Under the pieces are notes generated by a model, which was not told the DNA's origin, did no database searches, and saw only the letters and a program-made list of their open reading frames with translations. The position numbers were made by a program, and so were the translations under genes. Below are positions 26,959 to 40,632 of a DNA stretch of 64,000 nucleotides, one piece after another. Numbering within the stretch: the stretch's first letter is position 1; each line of letters begins with the position of its first letter. The DNA is taken from contig JAYKKR010000021.1 of assembly GCA_036971615.1 (NCBI GenBank), forward strand, positions 496,001 to 560,000, read 5' to 3'. The stretch is from Amyloporia xantha (taxonomy: Eukaryota; Basidiomycota; Agaricomycetes; Polyporales; Adustoporiaceae).

Positions 26959-29900
26959 ATGCCACAGGCCGCGCCCGCCGCCAGCTCTTCCTCTCAACCA
27001 GCATGGCGCCCCACAAAGGTCATGAACATGCGCGACCTCTCGCGAGACGACGACTTCCTCAGCCACCTCCTCGTCGAGAAGCTCGGCACAGGCGTAGTCC
27101 CCCTCGTCGTTCACAAGATGGACGCCGCACGCACCATCCCCAAGGCCGATCCCGACGCCCTCCTCAACATCGTCAGACGTGTGAGCGTCTCTCTTCTCTT
27201 CCCTTTCCTCTCCGTGCCGCGTCGGAGGCTGATGCGCCGCCGATTTCCAGCTCGTGTCCGCCAAGGGCCCCCCTCAGGGCGCAATACGCGACGCCGTGGA
27301 CGAGCTTCTCACGTATGTCACCTGCCCTTCCATATTGCGCTTTATTCATCGCGTATTCTAGCCTCGACGCGGTGCGATACTATCTGAAGGGCTATGACCA
27401 GAAGCAGATAAATGCATTCGCCACGTAGGCAGCCCCTGCCCCTGTCTCCCGCGCTCCTCACTCATGCGCTCCTATCCCTAGTCACGCGTCGCGCTACTTT
27501 GAGCTGTACCTGCCCTCCGGCTCGATCGAAATCGCGCATACGTCCCGGTACTCGCACCAGACCGGCAAGTCCGAACTGTGCATACTCGCCACGCGCCCCC
27601 TGATGCCCGGGATGGTCATCACCGAGCTCAAGGGCTCCATGGCCGATCTCACGGAAGAAGAGGACATGGAGCTGAAGCGGATTGACGGCACCCATGTCGA
27701 CGGCGTGCAAATCCGACGCGACTTTCAGCGTCATCCATTCAAAACAACTCAAGAAAAATCACCTCTTCTTGGGCCCGGCACGGTTCGTGAACGTGAGTCA
27801 TCCTACTACATTTTTTGTGTCACTTTGGGTTTGGGTTTTGCTTGCGGAGATGGCCGACGCAACCTTGCTTTTTCTTTTCCGTGACAGCACGACTGCGACC
27901 ACAACGTGGAGTTGTTTCGCGAAGGACGGTACATCACCTTCCGAGTGATCAAGCCCATCGCGGTCGGGGAGGAGGTGACAGCACACTATGGTGACGGTTA
28001 CTGTGCGTCCTGCTCTGTTTTCATCTTCTCTGATGATGCCTGACACCTGATCTGCGATCGTGTAGTTGGACAGAAGAACCGCCACTGTCTGTGCGAGACG
28101 TGCGAGCGGCTGGGTCGGGGTGGGTACGCGGCGCACGCCTCGGAGGACGACGTGTCGGACTCTGGCCCCGGGTCACCCGCTCAGGCATCGGCAGAGGAGA
28201 AGGCGACGAGCGAGTCGGAGACAGATGAGGCGGCGGTGAATGTGAACGAGCGGAGCACGCGGAGGGGCGTGTATGCGGTCGTGAAGGACAAGGGCAAGCA
28301 GAAGGAGAAGGAGAAAGGAGAGGCGCAGGCGCAGGTGGGCGCGGCCCAGATCGAACTCGAGGCGGAGGTGGAGCCGGACACGGCGTCGGACCTGACGTCC
28401 CTCCCGCCGTCGCGCGCGTCCGTACCGGTCCCGCAGGCGGGCCCGTCGAAGGGCAATGGGCTGATGACGCCGGACCCGGAGCCCGTGCCGATGATGAAGG
28501 AGTGGCTGCGCGGCGTGGACGTGAGCAGTCCGCTGTCGGTCGGGGGCACGCCGCTGCCGATGCCGACACCGACGCCGACCAAGAGCAGTCGTGCAGGGAC
28601 GGTGACGAGCGTGAGCGTGCCGTCGACGCCGACGGGGTTCCGCTCGGTGATTGCGACGCGCGCCAATAAGGACAAGGCGAGGGCGCAGGACGGGGAGGAG
28701 GACGAGGTTGAGAGTGTGAGTGCGAGCGTGAGCGCGGTGGTCTCGAGGGGGAGAGGGCGCGGGCGCGGAAGGGGACGCGGATCGAGGGGCGGGAGGGGCG
28801 GGCGGCTGAGGGCAGAGCTGGAGAGGGAGAAGGAGGAGGCGCGCCAGCTGGTGACGCCGCCGCTGACGGTGCGCGGGAGCGGGCCCGCTTCGGTCGCGAC
28901 GAGCGTGCGGTCGAGTTCGCGCCTCCGGACGCGTGGGGGGGATGCGGCGAGCGCGTCGTCGCGGGTTGCGACGCCTGCCCGGACGGCGGAAGGCAAGGGG
29001 AAGCAGCGCGCGCGCGAACAGGAGCCGGAAGCGGAGCAGGAGCAGGAGCAAGAGCAGGAGACGGACGCGGAGCCTGGGCCTGAGGTGCGTACGCTCCGCC
29101 CGCGGCTGCTGCACGGGCTGGGGATCGGCATGGGCGACCAGCAGGGTGTGGCGGCGCGGCAGCCGCACGGCGCGCCGCGGGATTTGGAGGGGAACCTCCT
29201 CCCGACGTGTGTGACGTGCCGGAATGTGCTGCCGGTGATTCACCAGGACGGGAAGCCGGTGTGGGGGGATAAGGTGGGAAGGACGGGGAAGAGGGGGCGG
29301 CCGCGAAAGAATGCGAGCGTGGAGTGTCCACGGTGAGTGCGATTCTTTTTTTTCTTTTTTGACGTTCTTCCGAGCCGTATTTTTGGCTGTTACGTTTCGG
29401 TTATCGCGCGCTCTTTTTCTTTTGTCTTTGACGTTCCGTGTCATGATTTGGGGCTTTTTCTCCTTTTCTTTAATGGCAGGATGCTTTGGCATGTCGGCAA
29501 AATGCTGACACCAGTTGTTTTCCTAGATGTCTCCGCCACTTCGAGATCTACGCGCTGAAGTGGCCAGAGCGCCTGCCTGGTGACGGGAGCAGCGCATTCC
29601 TCCCGACGCCCAGGGAGATCAGGAACTCCACGCCGATCACCCACTCGGCTCTCGCGGCGCTGGACCGCAAGTTGGCGTTCGCCAAGCATGGGTACGCGAT
29701 CCCAAAGAGGCCATACAAGCGCCGCCGTGACGCGGAGGACCTCGAGGATGCCAGGCCCGCTAAGAGGGTCAAGAAGGAGATTGTGGTGGGACGTCCGACG
29801 GCGACTGGCAGGCCGAGGGGTCGGCCACCCAAGAACCGGGTCGGCATGTCTAATCGGGCGAAGGAGCTGCTCAAGGTGAACAAGAGCAAGCCCGCCCCGA

Positions 29901-31587
29901 AGGTGGTTGACGAGGCTGGTGCGAGTAGCGGAAGGAGGAGCGCCAGGACCCGCGTCCCGAGCCTTAAGCTGCGGGAGAGCGAGCCTCCGAAATCGAGGGT
30001 CTCCTCGCGCTCGAGAGCGAGGGAGAGCGACAGTCGACCGCCCGTGTCCACTTCGACGGTGGTCTCCTCGTCGTCTTTGACTGCGCCGGAGAGTACATCT
30101 TCACCTGGCGACGCAAGGCCGAGCACCCCTTCGCGAGAAAGGCCCGAGGATGTTAATGAGAGCCCCAAGTTGCCGACGCCGAAGTCGCTTGCTGTCGCAG
30201 CGCAGCCCAGGGAGTCGAACGGCAGGTTCGGGCAAGAAGTCGCAGACGAATGGGAAGTTTATGCGGAAGGCTTCCGGCTTTGTCGTTGGGCGGCGAGCAA
30301 GGGCCCACAAGACTCTGCGTAGGGGCAAGGGCGTCGGACGCTGGGGGAAGAAGCCTGTCAGCTCTGATAAGAGCGAGGTTGAGGAGGGCAGCGTATCGGT
30401 TCTCCCTACCTTCGTGGTAACGGACGACGCAGAGGAAGGTACGTCGCGTAAGCGGCCCATTGAGGAAGCGAAAGAGGAGGAGGAAGAGGAGGAGCCATCT
30501 GCGAAGAAGATGCGCATGGAGGAGGAAGAGGCGGAGGAAGAGGCGGAGGAAGAAGATGAAGAGACGGATGAAGGACGAGATTCAGATGAGGATTATATCT
30601 CCTTCCGATCCTCTTTGTCCTCGGCGCGAGGCAAACCAGGTGCCCGTCTTCTTTGTGCTCCCAACCCAATGACCTTTGCCCGTCGCATGTGGGCGGCCAC
30701 TCCTGATGACGCGTCCTCTCGTGGCCCAAGTGCGAGTGCGAGTTTTACTGATGGCCGCCAATTATCGACGGACGAAGACACCGACCTACCTGTCACTCCT
30801 GAAGACGGCGTCGACCCTCCGGAAGTGGACGTGGATGAACTTGCAGAGCATCTAGAACGCGCGGAGGACGAAGACGATGAAGAGCATATCACGTCTGTAT
30901 CTCATCCTCGCTCTGTTCTCTCCGCGCCCGCATACGTTGGCAAACTACTGAAACCCTCTCCTATCAACCTTGCCAGGCGCCGCTGGGCGCCGCCGCCCAG
31001 GTTTTTCGAGACCGCGCGGCCTTCAGTGCAGCCCAGGTTTTACCAGACCGCGCGGGCTTCAGCGCCTCCCAGGGTTTACCAGACCGCGCGGGCTTCAGCA
31101 CCTGCACCGAAGGCTACTGTGCAAGAAACACCTTCGGAGGACGAGGATTGGTACGATGACGAAGATGATTATTCGTATTCCTCGTCAAACGTGTCTTCGG
31201 ATGAAGAGAGTGACCTGATAGTTCCTGCAGAGTCGTTGCTGGATTTGGCCAGGTCGCCAAAGTTGCCATCGACAGTGCGGCGCACGTCCTTCGAATCTCT
31301 CGATTCCACGCACGACTCGGAGGAGCTCGTCGAATCACTTGTGAATGCTTCTCCGTCAGCACCCTCGTCAGACCCTTTCCGACTCCCGCCCTACCTCTTC
31401 TCGATCCATCCCCCCTGCAGAATCTCCTGACAAGTCTCCCGGTATGGCATGGAAAAGGACAGTACTTCTCCCCACCAATATCCCTTATCTCAGTAATCCG
31501 GCCTTGTCATTCGCGGCCAATCTCCCCAGCTCACCTGTAGCGTTCACGCGCGCAGGTTGGGAAAGTGCGTCTGATAATGAATTTTAA
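26959..31587 (+). CDS. SET9: Histone H4-K20 methyltransferase, SET9/Suv4-20 family, with frameshifts
   Basis: Nuclear enzyme that methylates Lys20 of histone H4 and supports heterochromatin and DNA-damage checkpoint signalling. The N-terminal helical part (MRDLSRDDDFLSHLLVEKLG, DAVRYYLKGYDQKQINAF) leads into a SET domain: RYFELYLPSGSIEIAHTSRY, KKNHLFLGPARFVN joined to HDCDHNVELF, then ITFRVIKPIAVGEEVTAHYG and DGYFGQKNRHCLCETC, whose cysteines form the post-SET zinc site. A very long disordered tail follows, with an Arg/Gly stretch (28745-28805), two AT-hook cores (KRGRPRK near 29290, GRPRGRPPK near 29815), an acidic Glu-rich run (30460-30580) and a 12-residue tandem repeat. Frame breaks occur at about 27725 inside the SET domain, at 30150-30230 and near 31385. 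The reading frame ends at 31587 if all three are corrected, or at 31430 otherwise. Confidence 0.85.
30996..31103 (+). repeat. Three 36-bp tandem repeats in the SET9 tail
   Basis: Three in-frame copies (30996-31031, 31032-31067, 31068-31103) encode PRFFETARPSVQ, PRFYQTARASAP and PRVYQTARASAP. The second and third are nearly identical at DNA level, so the last duplication is recent. Confidence 0.9.
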
Positions 31588-31879
31588 CGACCAATGCTAC
31601 CGCTGTACTCATACATCGAACGGTTAACCCGCTCTCGAATTCGCTGCATGTACTCCTTATTGCTTTCTTATTGTACTTCGATACTGCCGATATCCCTACC
31701 TTATTCCTCTGACAATAGTCTGTTTTCTGTATCTTACGTAGTCCCTTCGCTATCGTCGGCGACATGTAATAGCTGAACACTTGGTGAAGCTCTGCCGTCC
31801 TGCACTTCCATCATTGATACCCATGTTGCGATCATCATCAACATTAGGTAGTGAGATTAGTGATACATGTCAATTCATT

Positions 31880-33979
31880 CTATTGCTGTCCCTCTGGCTT
31901 CAATGAACTACGACCAGCCCGGAGAATCTCATCTGTTGATAGCAGATTCACGGCGATCACGGAACTAAGGCATTCAACGTCAGTACATTTCATAAGGTTC
32001 GGCCAGGAACCTCGCACCATGAGTGTAGCATCTGTCTCTTCACGCGATAGTTGTCCCAGATGCCCTCTACCGTGGGATCGATCGGCTCGCCAGACTGGAG
32101 ATCGAGACCGACGACATTGCCTTCAGCCTGCTCCTCCTGCAGATAAATATAGTATTTAGCGAAACCACACGAGCGAGAGGTTGATAGATACGATCCCACC
32201 TGCAGCGCGACGACAACATCCTGGACGTCGAAGCCTCCATTCGCAGCCAGCGTCTTGGGAATCACCAGCAGCGCCTCTGCAAACGCCTGAACACCCATCT
32301 TAACGCGCCCCTTCGCGTTCTTCTTGACAGGGCCCGTGAGATGTGCGGCACACGCAACTTCGAAGGCGCCCGCACCAGGCACTAGTGCTTCATCTTCTAG
32401 CGCGTTCTTGACCGCGCGCAGCCCATCGCGCAGGGCGTCTTGAGTCTGCTGAATGGTGTGTGGGTTCGGGCCCTTGATAAGCACAGTGACGCTTTTAGGG
32501 TCCTTAACCTCTTCGACGAACGTAAATTTCTCCTCGCCAAGAGTGCTTTCGTACACAAGACCTGCCCAGCCGAGGACGTCGGGAGTCAGGTCCTCCACCG
32601 AGTTCTGTGCAGCTCCTCCGCAGACTAATTGCAATCTGCGCAATAAATGAGTCATCATGATAACTCGCAGTTCGAATATCCTTGACACGCACCGCTCCAT
32701 GTTGCGTCGCTTCGCTCGCCGGAGCGCCAAGATGCCGTTCTTGGCGAGGATATCAAGACTTAACGGGTCAATACCCTTTTGGTTGATCACGACAAAGTTC
32801 TTTTTCTTCTCCTTTGCATCCACGGCTTGGTCGCAGACGAGGTTTTTGAGCTCCACAATTTTTTTGCATTTCGCATCGGTGAACCGCCGCTCTGACTCGA
32901 CTAGCTTCTCGCGCTGCTCTGCGGACGAGTAGAAAAAGCCAGAGTTGACCTCGCTGAGGAATTCGCGGTATTAAGTAGCTGAATGAGTAGTAACAGGTGG
33001 ATACGCACGTCTTCTCATATTCAAGACTGACGTTCAATGTCAGTATGTAAGCGTTCTCTACGCGTTTTGGGCATGTCAGGGTGTCTTGCACCGTGATCTA
33101 GGACCAGACCGCGGATGAGCTGCGTCTCAGATGCTGTACGATGTTGCATTTTCATGATCTCAATCATGTGGAGGTCAATAGGTTCTCGGAATTGATCGGA
33201 TGAGTCTGACTTTCATAAGTGAGCACTGTACACTTGTGGACGTGCGCGAATTCCCTACCTTTAGATGGCGGCGGCGGCCGAATTGTAAGAACAGCATCTA
33301 CAACGTCTGCAGCGAGCTGTTTGGCCATGGAAGGGTGGAGTTTCGTCGAGAGAGACGTGTGGGCTACGTTGATTAAAGTCGCGCGATCTAGTTTTGACGG
33401 TCGCTTGAACGTGTCCAGAAACTGGAAACAGGTACATCATTATGTTAGGACCCCATGGAGCAAAAACATACCGCCAAAGCCTCCTTCTTTGCAATGTCAA
33501 ATCCTTCCGCGATCACGGTCGGATGCACGCCCTCTGAGATAAATCGGTCCGCTTGCTTGAGCAACTCTCCAACCAAAAGTACAACTGAGGTCGTCCCATC
33601 GCCAACTTGGTCGTCTTGCGCAACTGCCGTCCGTGCAATCATAGCCGCCGTCGGATTTTGGATCTGCATCTCAGAGAGCAGCACTTTGCCGTCTTTGGTC
33701 ATTTTGATCTGGCCTGCGCCATCCACCAACATCTTCAACGTTCCTCTCGGGCCTACGCGTACGTTCCCAAATTAGAGTAATATAACTGAAAAGACAGTCG
33801 ACTACACACCTAGATTGCCTTTCACCACATTCGCAAGCCCCATCGCGCCCGTAGTATTCACCTGCAGAACAAGCACGTCAATTTTCAGACAGACAAAATT
33901 CACTGTATCATACCTGCAGAGCAGCAGCACGCCGCACACTCTCCGCCTTCGGATTTATGAGCTCTATACTTGACGACAT
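31880..33979 (-). CDS. CCT6: T-complex protein 1 subunit zeta (CCT6 chaperonin)
   Basis: Subunit of the cytosolic TRiC/CCT ring that folds actin, tubulin and WD40 proteins. The protein starts [20 protein letters not shown]. Group II chaperonin signatures are [35 protein letters not shown] and the ATP-site motif [20 protein letters not shown]. The apical-domain segment [20 protein letters not shown] is typical of the zeta subunit, and the second equatorial half has [13 protein letters not shown] and [14 protein letters not shown]. The last exon, after a short intron, reads [18 protein letters not shown] and ends at the TAG at 31880-31882. One extra A in a run (33065-33068, plus strand) shifts the frame between HPDMPK and RVENAYIL. 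Because the gene is essential, this is probably a sequence error. It shares a 475-bp divergent 5' region with APC1. Confidence 0.92.
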
Positions 33980-34454
33980 CTTTGGTAGCAAGTCAAGGAA
34001 ACGCAGTCTGCAGACCGCATCGAGCGCTCGACCATCTTCAGCTCAGTCTGCAGTTACGTAAGCCTACCTTTCCATTTTAGGCCACGCGTCGGCCGCGCGC
34101 TTGATGAACGTGCACTTGAACAGACTTGAACATTTGAACGCTTGAGTACTTCCACCACCTCGACCATCTATAACAGCGCTCATGTTTTTGCTGTGCTTAT
34201 AACACGATTCTCCCTGGATACTCGGTCAATATAATTGTACAAAACTGCTCCAACTGTCGAATGTTCTCCAGCGGTTTAATACATTTGTGAACAGAGTAGA
34301 GCAAGGGTGTCTCCCGGATTCACGCGTTCTACGCGCTATCAATCTATTTTAGTGAGCATATATACACCTCGTTTCAAGTCGCGGATTCAAGACAAATTAC
34401 CCTTCGCATTGCAAACATACAGCATTTCAAGTTGCCTCCTCCAACACCTCCACC
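33980..34454. promoter_or_regulatory. Divergent promoter between CCT6 and APC1
   Basis: The start codons of CCT6 (minus) and APC1 (plus) are 475 bp apart, so both promoters must lie here. No specific factor site was identified. Confidence 0.6.
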
Positions 34455-37400
34455 ATGGAACCTCCTCTAACTGTATCCATCCATTTGAACAACCATGTTG
34501 TGTCCTCGGCCCAACGCTACCTATCTGTAGCTCAATCTTCCAAATATAATCCACCCGCCCAAGATAACGAGTCGGATTTGCTGAAGTCGATCCGTGCCAC
34601 CCTCCAGGGCAGTCGCGGCAGCTCTTCTTCTCTCATGACTTCAGTGCGATATCCTTCTAGCGAAGAGGGTCATGGTAAGCAACAACACCAAGCGAGCAAT
34701 GAAAACTCAGGGGAGGACGAGCTCATGTGGGACACATACACTGTTGTTCTCAGTGCGGGCGGCATAATGCGCAGAAAATGGAGTTTTGAAGAAGAAGGCC
34801 AACCTGTGCAATGGGCTTGTATGGGATGGTTTGAGCAACCGAGCGCAACAACCTTGACATCCTCACTACGGCCAGCGCACTACACTCACGACAACCACGA
34901 TCAGTCGACGCCTGCGGCTGACTCAACCAGTCGCCCGACGTTCGGTCCATTTCACTCGTGCTCAACAAGAAGAGAAGCGCGAACAGGAAGCCCGCCACAC
35001 GTGCTCGCGCAGTCTACGTTTTTCTTCGCAGTATTGGGCGAGTCTACCTCATGAACGGGATGGACTACACGTTCCACTTACCTTTCATCGTACGCAAAGC
35101 GTGGCCGCTAAGCCCTCATGGAGTGTTGATACAACGAATCTTGGACGCCTCGGAGCTCGAGGAAGCCGTTGTCTCGGGAGATACTCCTTTGCCGACTATT
35201 TTTACGTTTCTCAATCCATTTGCGGAGCCTGCTCCCGTGGAACTGACGGAGAAGATCACTGGAGGTTATCATACCATTCCTGCATCCGTAGAGAATGGTG
35301 ACTCCAGCAAACCGATGCGATCTATTCCTGCAGAAGAGCATGTCATTTGGGTCTCTCAGCGTGGGCCAGATTCGTCAGACGACATTGTAATCACCGTAGA
35401 TGTCCACAAAAGACAGCTGTCAGTCTGGCGGTACGCATACATCAAGCCAAAAGACATCTCTGCCGACGCTTCTACAGGATCTTCGACAAATAGGCGGACA
35501 TCTACAGGTGGGACCCCGCAGCCTCATCGACGACATACCAGCCTTGCGATGGGGGCTGCGGAACACCCTATTCGTCTCACTGTTCACACCAGAGATCCTC
35601 CACCTCCGGGGGCTGCTCGCAATATCCAGCCTAACTTGTCAACGCCTACGCCTATGGCTGCTATGGTAGGCGCTGGAGCGTCAGCTGATGTTGATTGGGA
35701 TGTGCCGGGACGAGAAGGAAGAGGTAGAAAAGACTCACTGAATCTGAGTATGACGATGGACCGTATGGCTCTCGGCGGAGGCGCTGGCCGTGATATCGCT
35801 GTGGATTCTGTTGACACGGTAAGGATGCAGGCGGCTTACTGGATGGAGAGATTACATTTTGAAACAATCTCCGAGGCAGAGTAAGTCAGCCATCTCGGGA
35901 TGCTACTTTCGCATGTATTGCATGTATTGATGATCCAAATTGCAGTGCAGCTTCCTTGCCAATTATCACTGCTGGACTGTTCGATCAGCGGTGGGATGGC
36001 AAAGAAAACCGTTCCCTGTTAGGTGTCTGCCTGGCTGCAACACGTACCTTGCTCATTTACCGCATTGCGAAACAAGGAGATCGGATCATTGCCAAGCGCG
36101 ATGCGCCTACATCTGCAATGTGCATTGCATCGATCCGTGCCACTCGTGAGTCGATTCGTGATCTCCTGGTAGTCAAAGTGGATGGATCGCTTGCTCTCCT
36201 CACTCATGGACTCCACGAGTTACCTTTACGACTAATACGACCATCGAAGAATGGCGATCTCTCAGTCATGGACATAGACAATCAATCTCAGCGACCACGC
36301 AAGCAGCTTCCACCGAGCGAATTGCTTATGGCTGCTTCTCAGGTTGCCGATTCGTCAGTCAATCTCATGTTCCAGGATCACTCCATATGCCGTGCAACAA
36401 TTGACCTTACGCCTCGCGATCTTTTGACCCGCCAGTGTCTCTGGATACTAGCCATGACTCTTCCGTCGGAATCATTTTTCGCTCTTCACAGTCGATTCTT
36501 GTCCAAATGGTCACAGCAAGGCTTGGACTTGACGACGAATGATGTGGCTTTTTCAGCATTCGCTTCCGCCCTGTATGAAGTGTTCTCGCTTACTCCAGAA
36601 AGCGCCTCTGCGGCTGACTCGTTAGGTGTTGGTTCGCACAATGCATGGCAGAGAATATCGACGACTGCATCTTTCTCTCGCTTTCGCGAGGATCCCGTTC
36701 TGAAGAAACTTCGTCTGCCTCTCTCGCCGGTAGTCTCCGGTGAACCTTCGAAGCCAACCCACAAGCCAAACGCGCTCCTCGGCCCCATTCTACTGGCCTT
36801 GCATCATGTTGCGGAAGACATGAGGCTGGCCATCCATAGATACCAGGAGCTGCTCAGGCTAGTACCCGTCTTATGCACGGTCGCTATGGCCATTCGCCCT
36901 GAATGGGCAGATTACTGGAAGCGCCTGTGCCCCACTGCGATGGAGTCTTGGCCATCTTCAAAGGAGGCAGGCAAGTCGCTATCTTTTCTTTTATAGTGAT
37001 GAGCTGACGGACCACCTCATAGTCATTGAACATATGGATGACCGCCTACCTCTGTGGCCGCCTGATGCGTCCGCGATCTTGTATGGCCGTATCAACAATC
37101 CTGACTGGAATTTGGCCCCCTTCGAGAGTCACGCGATAGGTCACATTTTCAAGATTTCTGCATCTTTCGCTTACGGGGGCTCCGAACCGCTCGTCCTCTT
37201 ACGTCAACTGACAGAGGTATACCGCACTTTGGCGGACAGCAAAGTCGTGGAATGTCGGAAGCGCGCAGAGAATGCGCTGCAATCCATGGTAAAGGGGCAA
37301 ATTGCCCAGGATCTCATTCACCTGCTACCACTCGGGATAGCAGCCCCATTACGTGAAGCATGCAGAAGCTGTCAATTATCACCGAGTGGTGACTGGTCTG

Positions 37401-40400
37401 TGTTCGCATATAACTTGATTGGGCGAAACGACCTTGCAGAAGTCATGAGGATCTACCGGAGGGGCTTCACTTGATCGCGGATACCGATCTGTGAAGGACT
37501 TCATTGTAAGCGTGATTATTTACGAGACTGATGTGATATCCCGCAGTCAACTAATGTCTTGCACAAGGTGCCGTCAGTCTCGAGGAAGACAATTCGTCAA
37601 CACATCGATGAGACGTGCAGAGCGATCACCGGTGAACTGAGCGTGGTGTCTGGTGTTGAGCTCGATTTGGATGATTTCACCCAAATCCGTTTCGGCCAAG
37701 ATAGGCGGCTCGAAGAAGTTGCTCGTATGCTTTGCTCTTCAACAATTCCTGCAATCAATGCACTAGAAAGACCAGAGTTAAGGTGCGTTGCGTCCCTTCG
37801 TAGGCGGGTTCTTCACTGAATTATACCTTCGTTCGTCTGCTAGCGAACATGACCAAGCCAAGGAACAGCAACATCAAGTTGTCCGGCTTGCTGAGCGAAC
37901 ACTGGCATTGCCTCTGGGTCGAGCACTATTTACCTTCGGCTCTGTGCCGGTGGTCACTCGTGAGGCGTACGCGATTCCAAAAATCGAATACACAGTTCGC
38001 CTTCAGCCGATGAACACACTCATGGCCCCGGAACATGGCAAGATACCCTTGGAATGCACAAGCTGGGGCGAATTTCACAATGGTGTTGCCGCTGGTCTGC
38101 GAATATCATCCCATTCACATACAGTAGAAAGCTCATGGATAAAGTTCAACAAGCCATCAGAACTCACTCCAGAGCATGCCGGGTTCTTGTATGCCTTAGG
38201 TCTGACGGGACATCTTCGAGAAATGCTGACGTGGCATACGTTTGGATACCTAACTCCGAAGCATGATATGACGTCCATAGGAGTTCTCCTTGGTCTCTCC
38301 GCTGCCAACGTTGGGACTAGTAATCGTCACGTCACGAAGCTACTCGCTGTACACACACCGGCTCTACTACCGACCCCCAATGTCGACCTGAATGTACCAT
38401 TAATCACTCAAACAGCAGGATTGACGGGCATCGGTCTTCTGTACATGGGGACGAAGCACAGACGTATGGCCGAGGTCTGTTTGACTCAGATCAGCCGGAA
38501 GGACCTCTACCAGCCTGATCTCAGCAACGAGTACCGCGAGGCGTATACGCTCTCAGCTGCTCTGGCGTGCGGCATGGTGATGCTCGGCAAAGGTACTGAT
38601 ATTCCAGCAGATCTGGCGATTCTCTCTCGTCTGCGAGCTCTTGTACATGGAGAAGGTCATGCTATGAATAGCAAACTCACTCGCCCTTCTTTCGACATCA
38701 ACCTGACGTCACCTGCTGCCACCATGACCCTCGGTTTGATGTATCTGAGGACTGGAAGGCAGGATGTTGCCGACATCCTTACCATACCGGATACACTTCT
38801 CGCCCTCAATAACGTACAGCCAAGCTTCCTACTTTTGCGCATTCTCGCCAGGTGTCTCATCATGTGGGACAGAATCACTCCAACAAAAGAATGGGTTGTA
38901 TCCCAGATTCCGACTGCGATTCACACAGCCGTCAACGCGAATTTGCATGGTAAACAGGAAGACGATGCATACGAGTTGGCATACTACAATCTCCTGGCAG
39001 GTCTTTGCTTTGCAATTGCTCTAAAATACGCTGGCACCGCCAGAGAAGAAGCTTACTTGTTGATCATTCAATATTACGACATGTTTAGTCAGATGGCCCA
39101 CACAAACAGTGAGTTTTGTCTATAAGCAATCGCTTACTGTGTATGAATATTAAACGTTGTCAGGTGCTGCATTCGATCATAGGATCAAGCGCGCAGCTAT
39201 TCGTGATGGTCTTAACCTTATCTCAATATCTCTTAACATGGTCATGGCAGGTACGGGTGAGATCAACTGCTTGCGCAGGTTGAGATACTCCTATGGTATG
39301 TACAATCAGCCGATACGGTACGGCACGCATCTAGCGACGCACATGTCTCTCGGTTTGCTGTTCCTTGGCGGTGGCCGCTTTACTTTGGGCACCTCAGACG
39401 CTGCTATCGCATGCATGGTGACTGCGTTTTTCCCTCGCTTCGCCCACGTTTCTTCGGACAACAAAAGCTACTTACAAGCGCTACGCCATCTCTGGGTGCT
39501 GGCGGTGGAGCCAAGATGTCTCATTGCCCGTGATGTGGACACTAAAGAGGTCGTCTATCTGCCTGTCAAGATCAAAGTGAAAGAAGGCAAAGAAGTTGGG
39601 ACAACACAGCTGATTTCACCTACTTTGATTCCGGACCTTGACAAACTTATGTCGATCAGGGTAGACACACCTCGTTATTGGCCGTTTTATTTGGACATCG
39701 CGAACTATCCTCGTCATAAGGAATCTCTTCTGCGCAGTCAGACCCTCTTCGTCAAGCGTCGTACGGCCTTTCTAAGCTACAGGGAAGACCCCAAAGGCAG
39801 CCGCAGTCTGTTCGTCCGTTCAGGGTCATCCACAGGCGATGCCGCTACGCTTGATTTCCCACAACTGACTGACACAAAGACCCATCCTGCAAGCGACCTA
39901 CATCATTTCATCTCTTCCTTCTCAAACGATATCCTATTTCTCGCCTTTGCAGACCGATTCTGTCGCGACGATGGCGAGACACCCGAGGAGATATTGCTGC
40001 ATGCATACTCTCACGCCAGCTTAATGGACAGCATTTTGCAAGACAAGGCGCAGACCATACAAGCTCATCTCACACTGTACCGGTACCGCACAATGTCTCC
40101 GCAGTCGCAATATTTCAACCTGAGAGTGCAAGACCTTCGCTTCGCAACGGACTTCTATAACAAAATTTTCGACCGTCGATTCAGCGGGAGGACGGAGAAC
40201 AACCCCCGACCACCTTTGATCCGCGAAAACACCCTCTCAGGCGCGATGCTTGCACTTGACCGCCAGCTGGACCTTGTCCGTGCCGACAAAACCTTCCTGT
40301 CGCTCCTGTCTCGGTATGTGAATGGAGAGAGCATCCCGCCATTGCCAATTGGCACTCCAGAATGGGAAATGTCTCGCAACTTGTCGTGGTACCTGCAACG

Positions 40401-40632
40401 CAATAGCGTACCAGTGTCTTTCATTCTTGTGGTTCTGAAGAAGCTGGCACACCAGGCGCATGAGCAATGCCTAGGTGCTCCGCCGCCGGCAGGGACCACG
40501 AATGCTGTCACATTGGATCAGGGTATCAAGGAGGTGCTGCATGCCACGGGCAATCAGATGACAACGGCGATGGGGTCGGGATGGTCGATACGCTCGCTCG
40601 ACGAGGTCATAGCTGCTTGGAATATTAGTTGA
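34455..40632 (+). CDS. APC1: Anaphase-promoting complex subunit 1
   Basis: The largest scaffold subunit of the APC/C ubiquitin ligase, which triggers anaphase and mitotic exit. An N-terminal beta-propeller region (WDTYTVVLSAGGIMRRKWSF, then FVFLR-like VYVFLRSIGRVYLMNG and FHLPFIVRKAWPL) is followed by a helical middle and a proteasome/cyclosome repeat domain, with units such as HAGFLYALGLTGHL, MTSIGVLLGLSAANVGT, AGLTGIGLLYMGTKHRRMAE and TMTLGLMYLRTGRQDVAD. The C-terminal part includes THMSLGLLFLGGGRFTLG. About six introns. Three one-base insertions break the frame (about 34953, 34991-34993 and 37455), each with conserved sequence resuming directly. Length is about 1,950 residues, normal for the family. 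Confidence 0.92.

Noticed and set aside
28021..29492. Long minus-strand open frames (436-439 codons) opposite SET9
   Set aside because: They are Pro/Ser/Arg-rich shadows caused by the GC-rich, biased codons of the real gene; they contain no domain.
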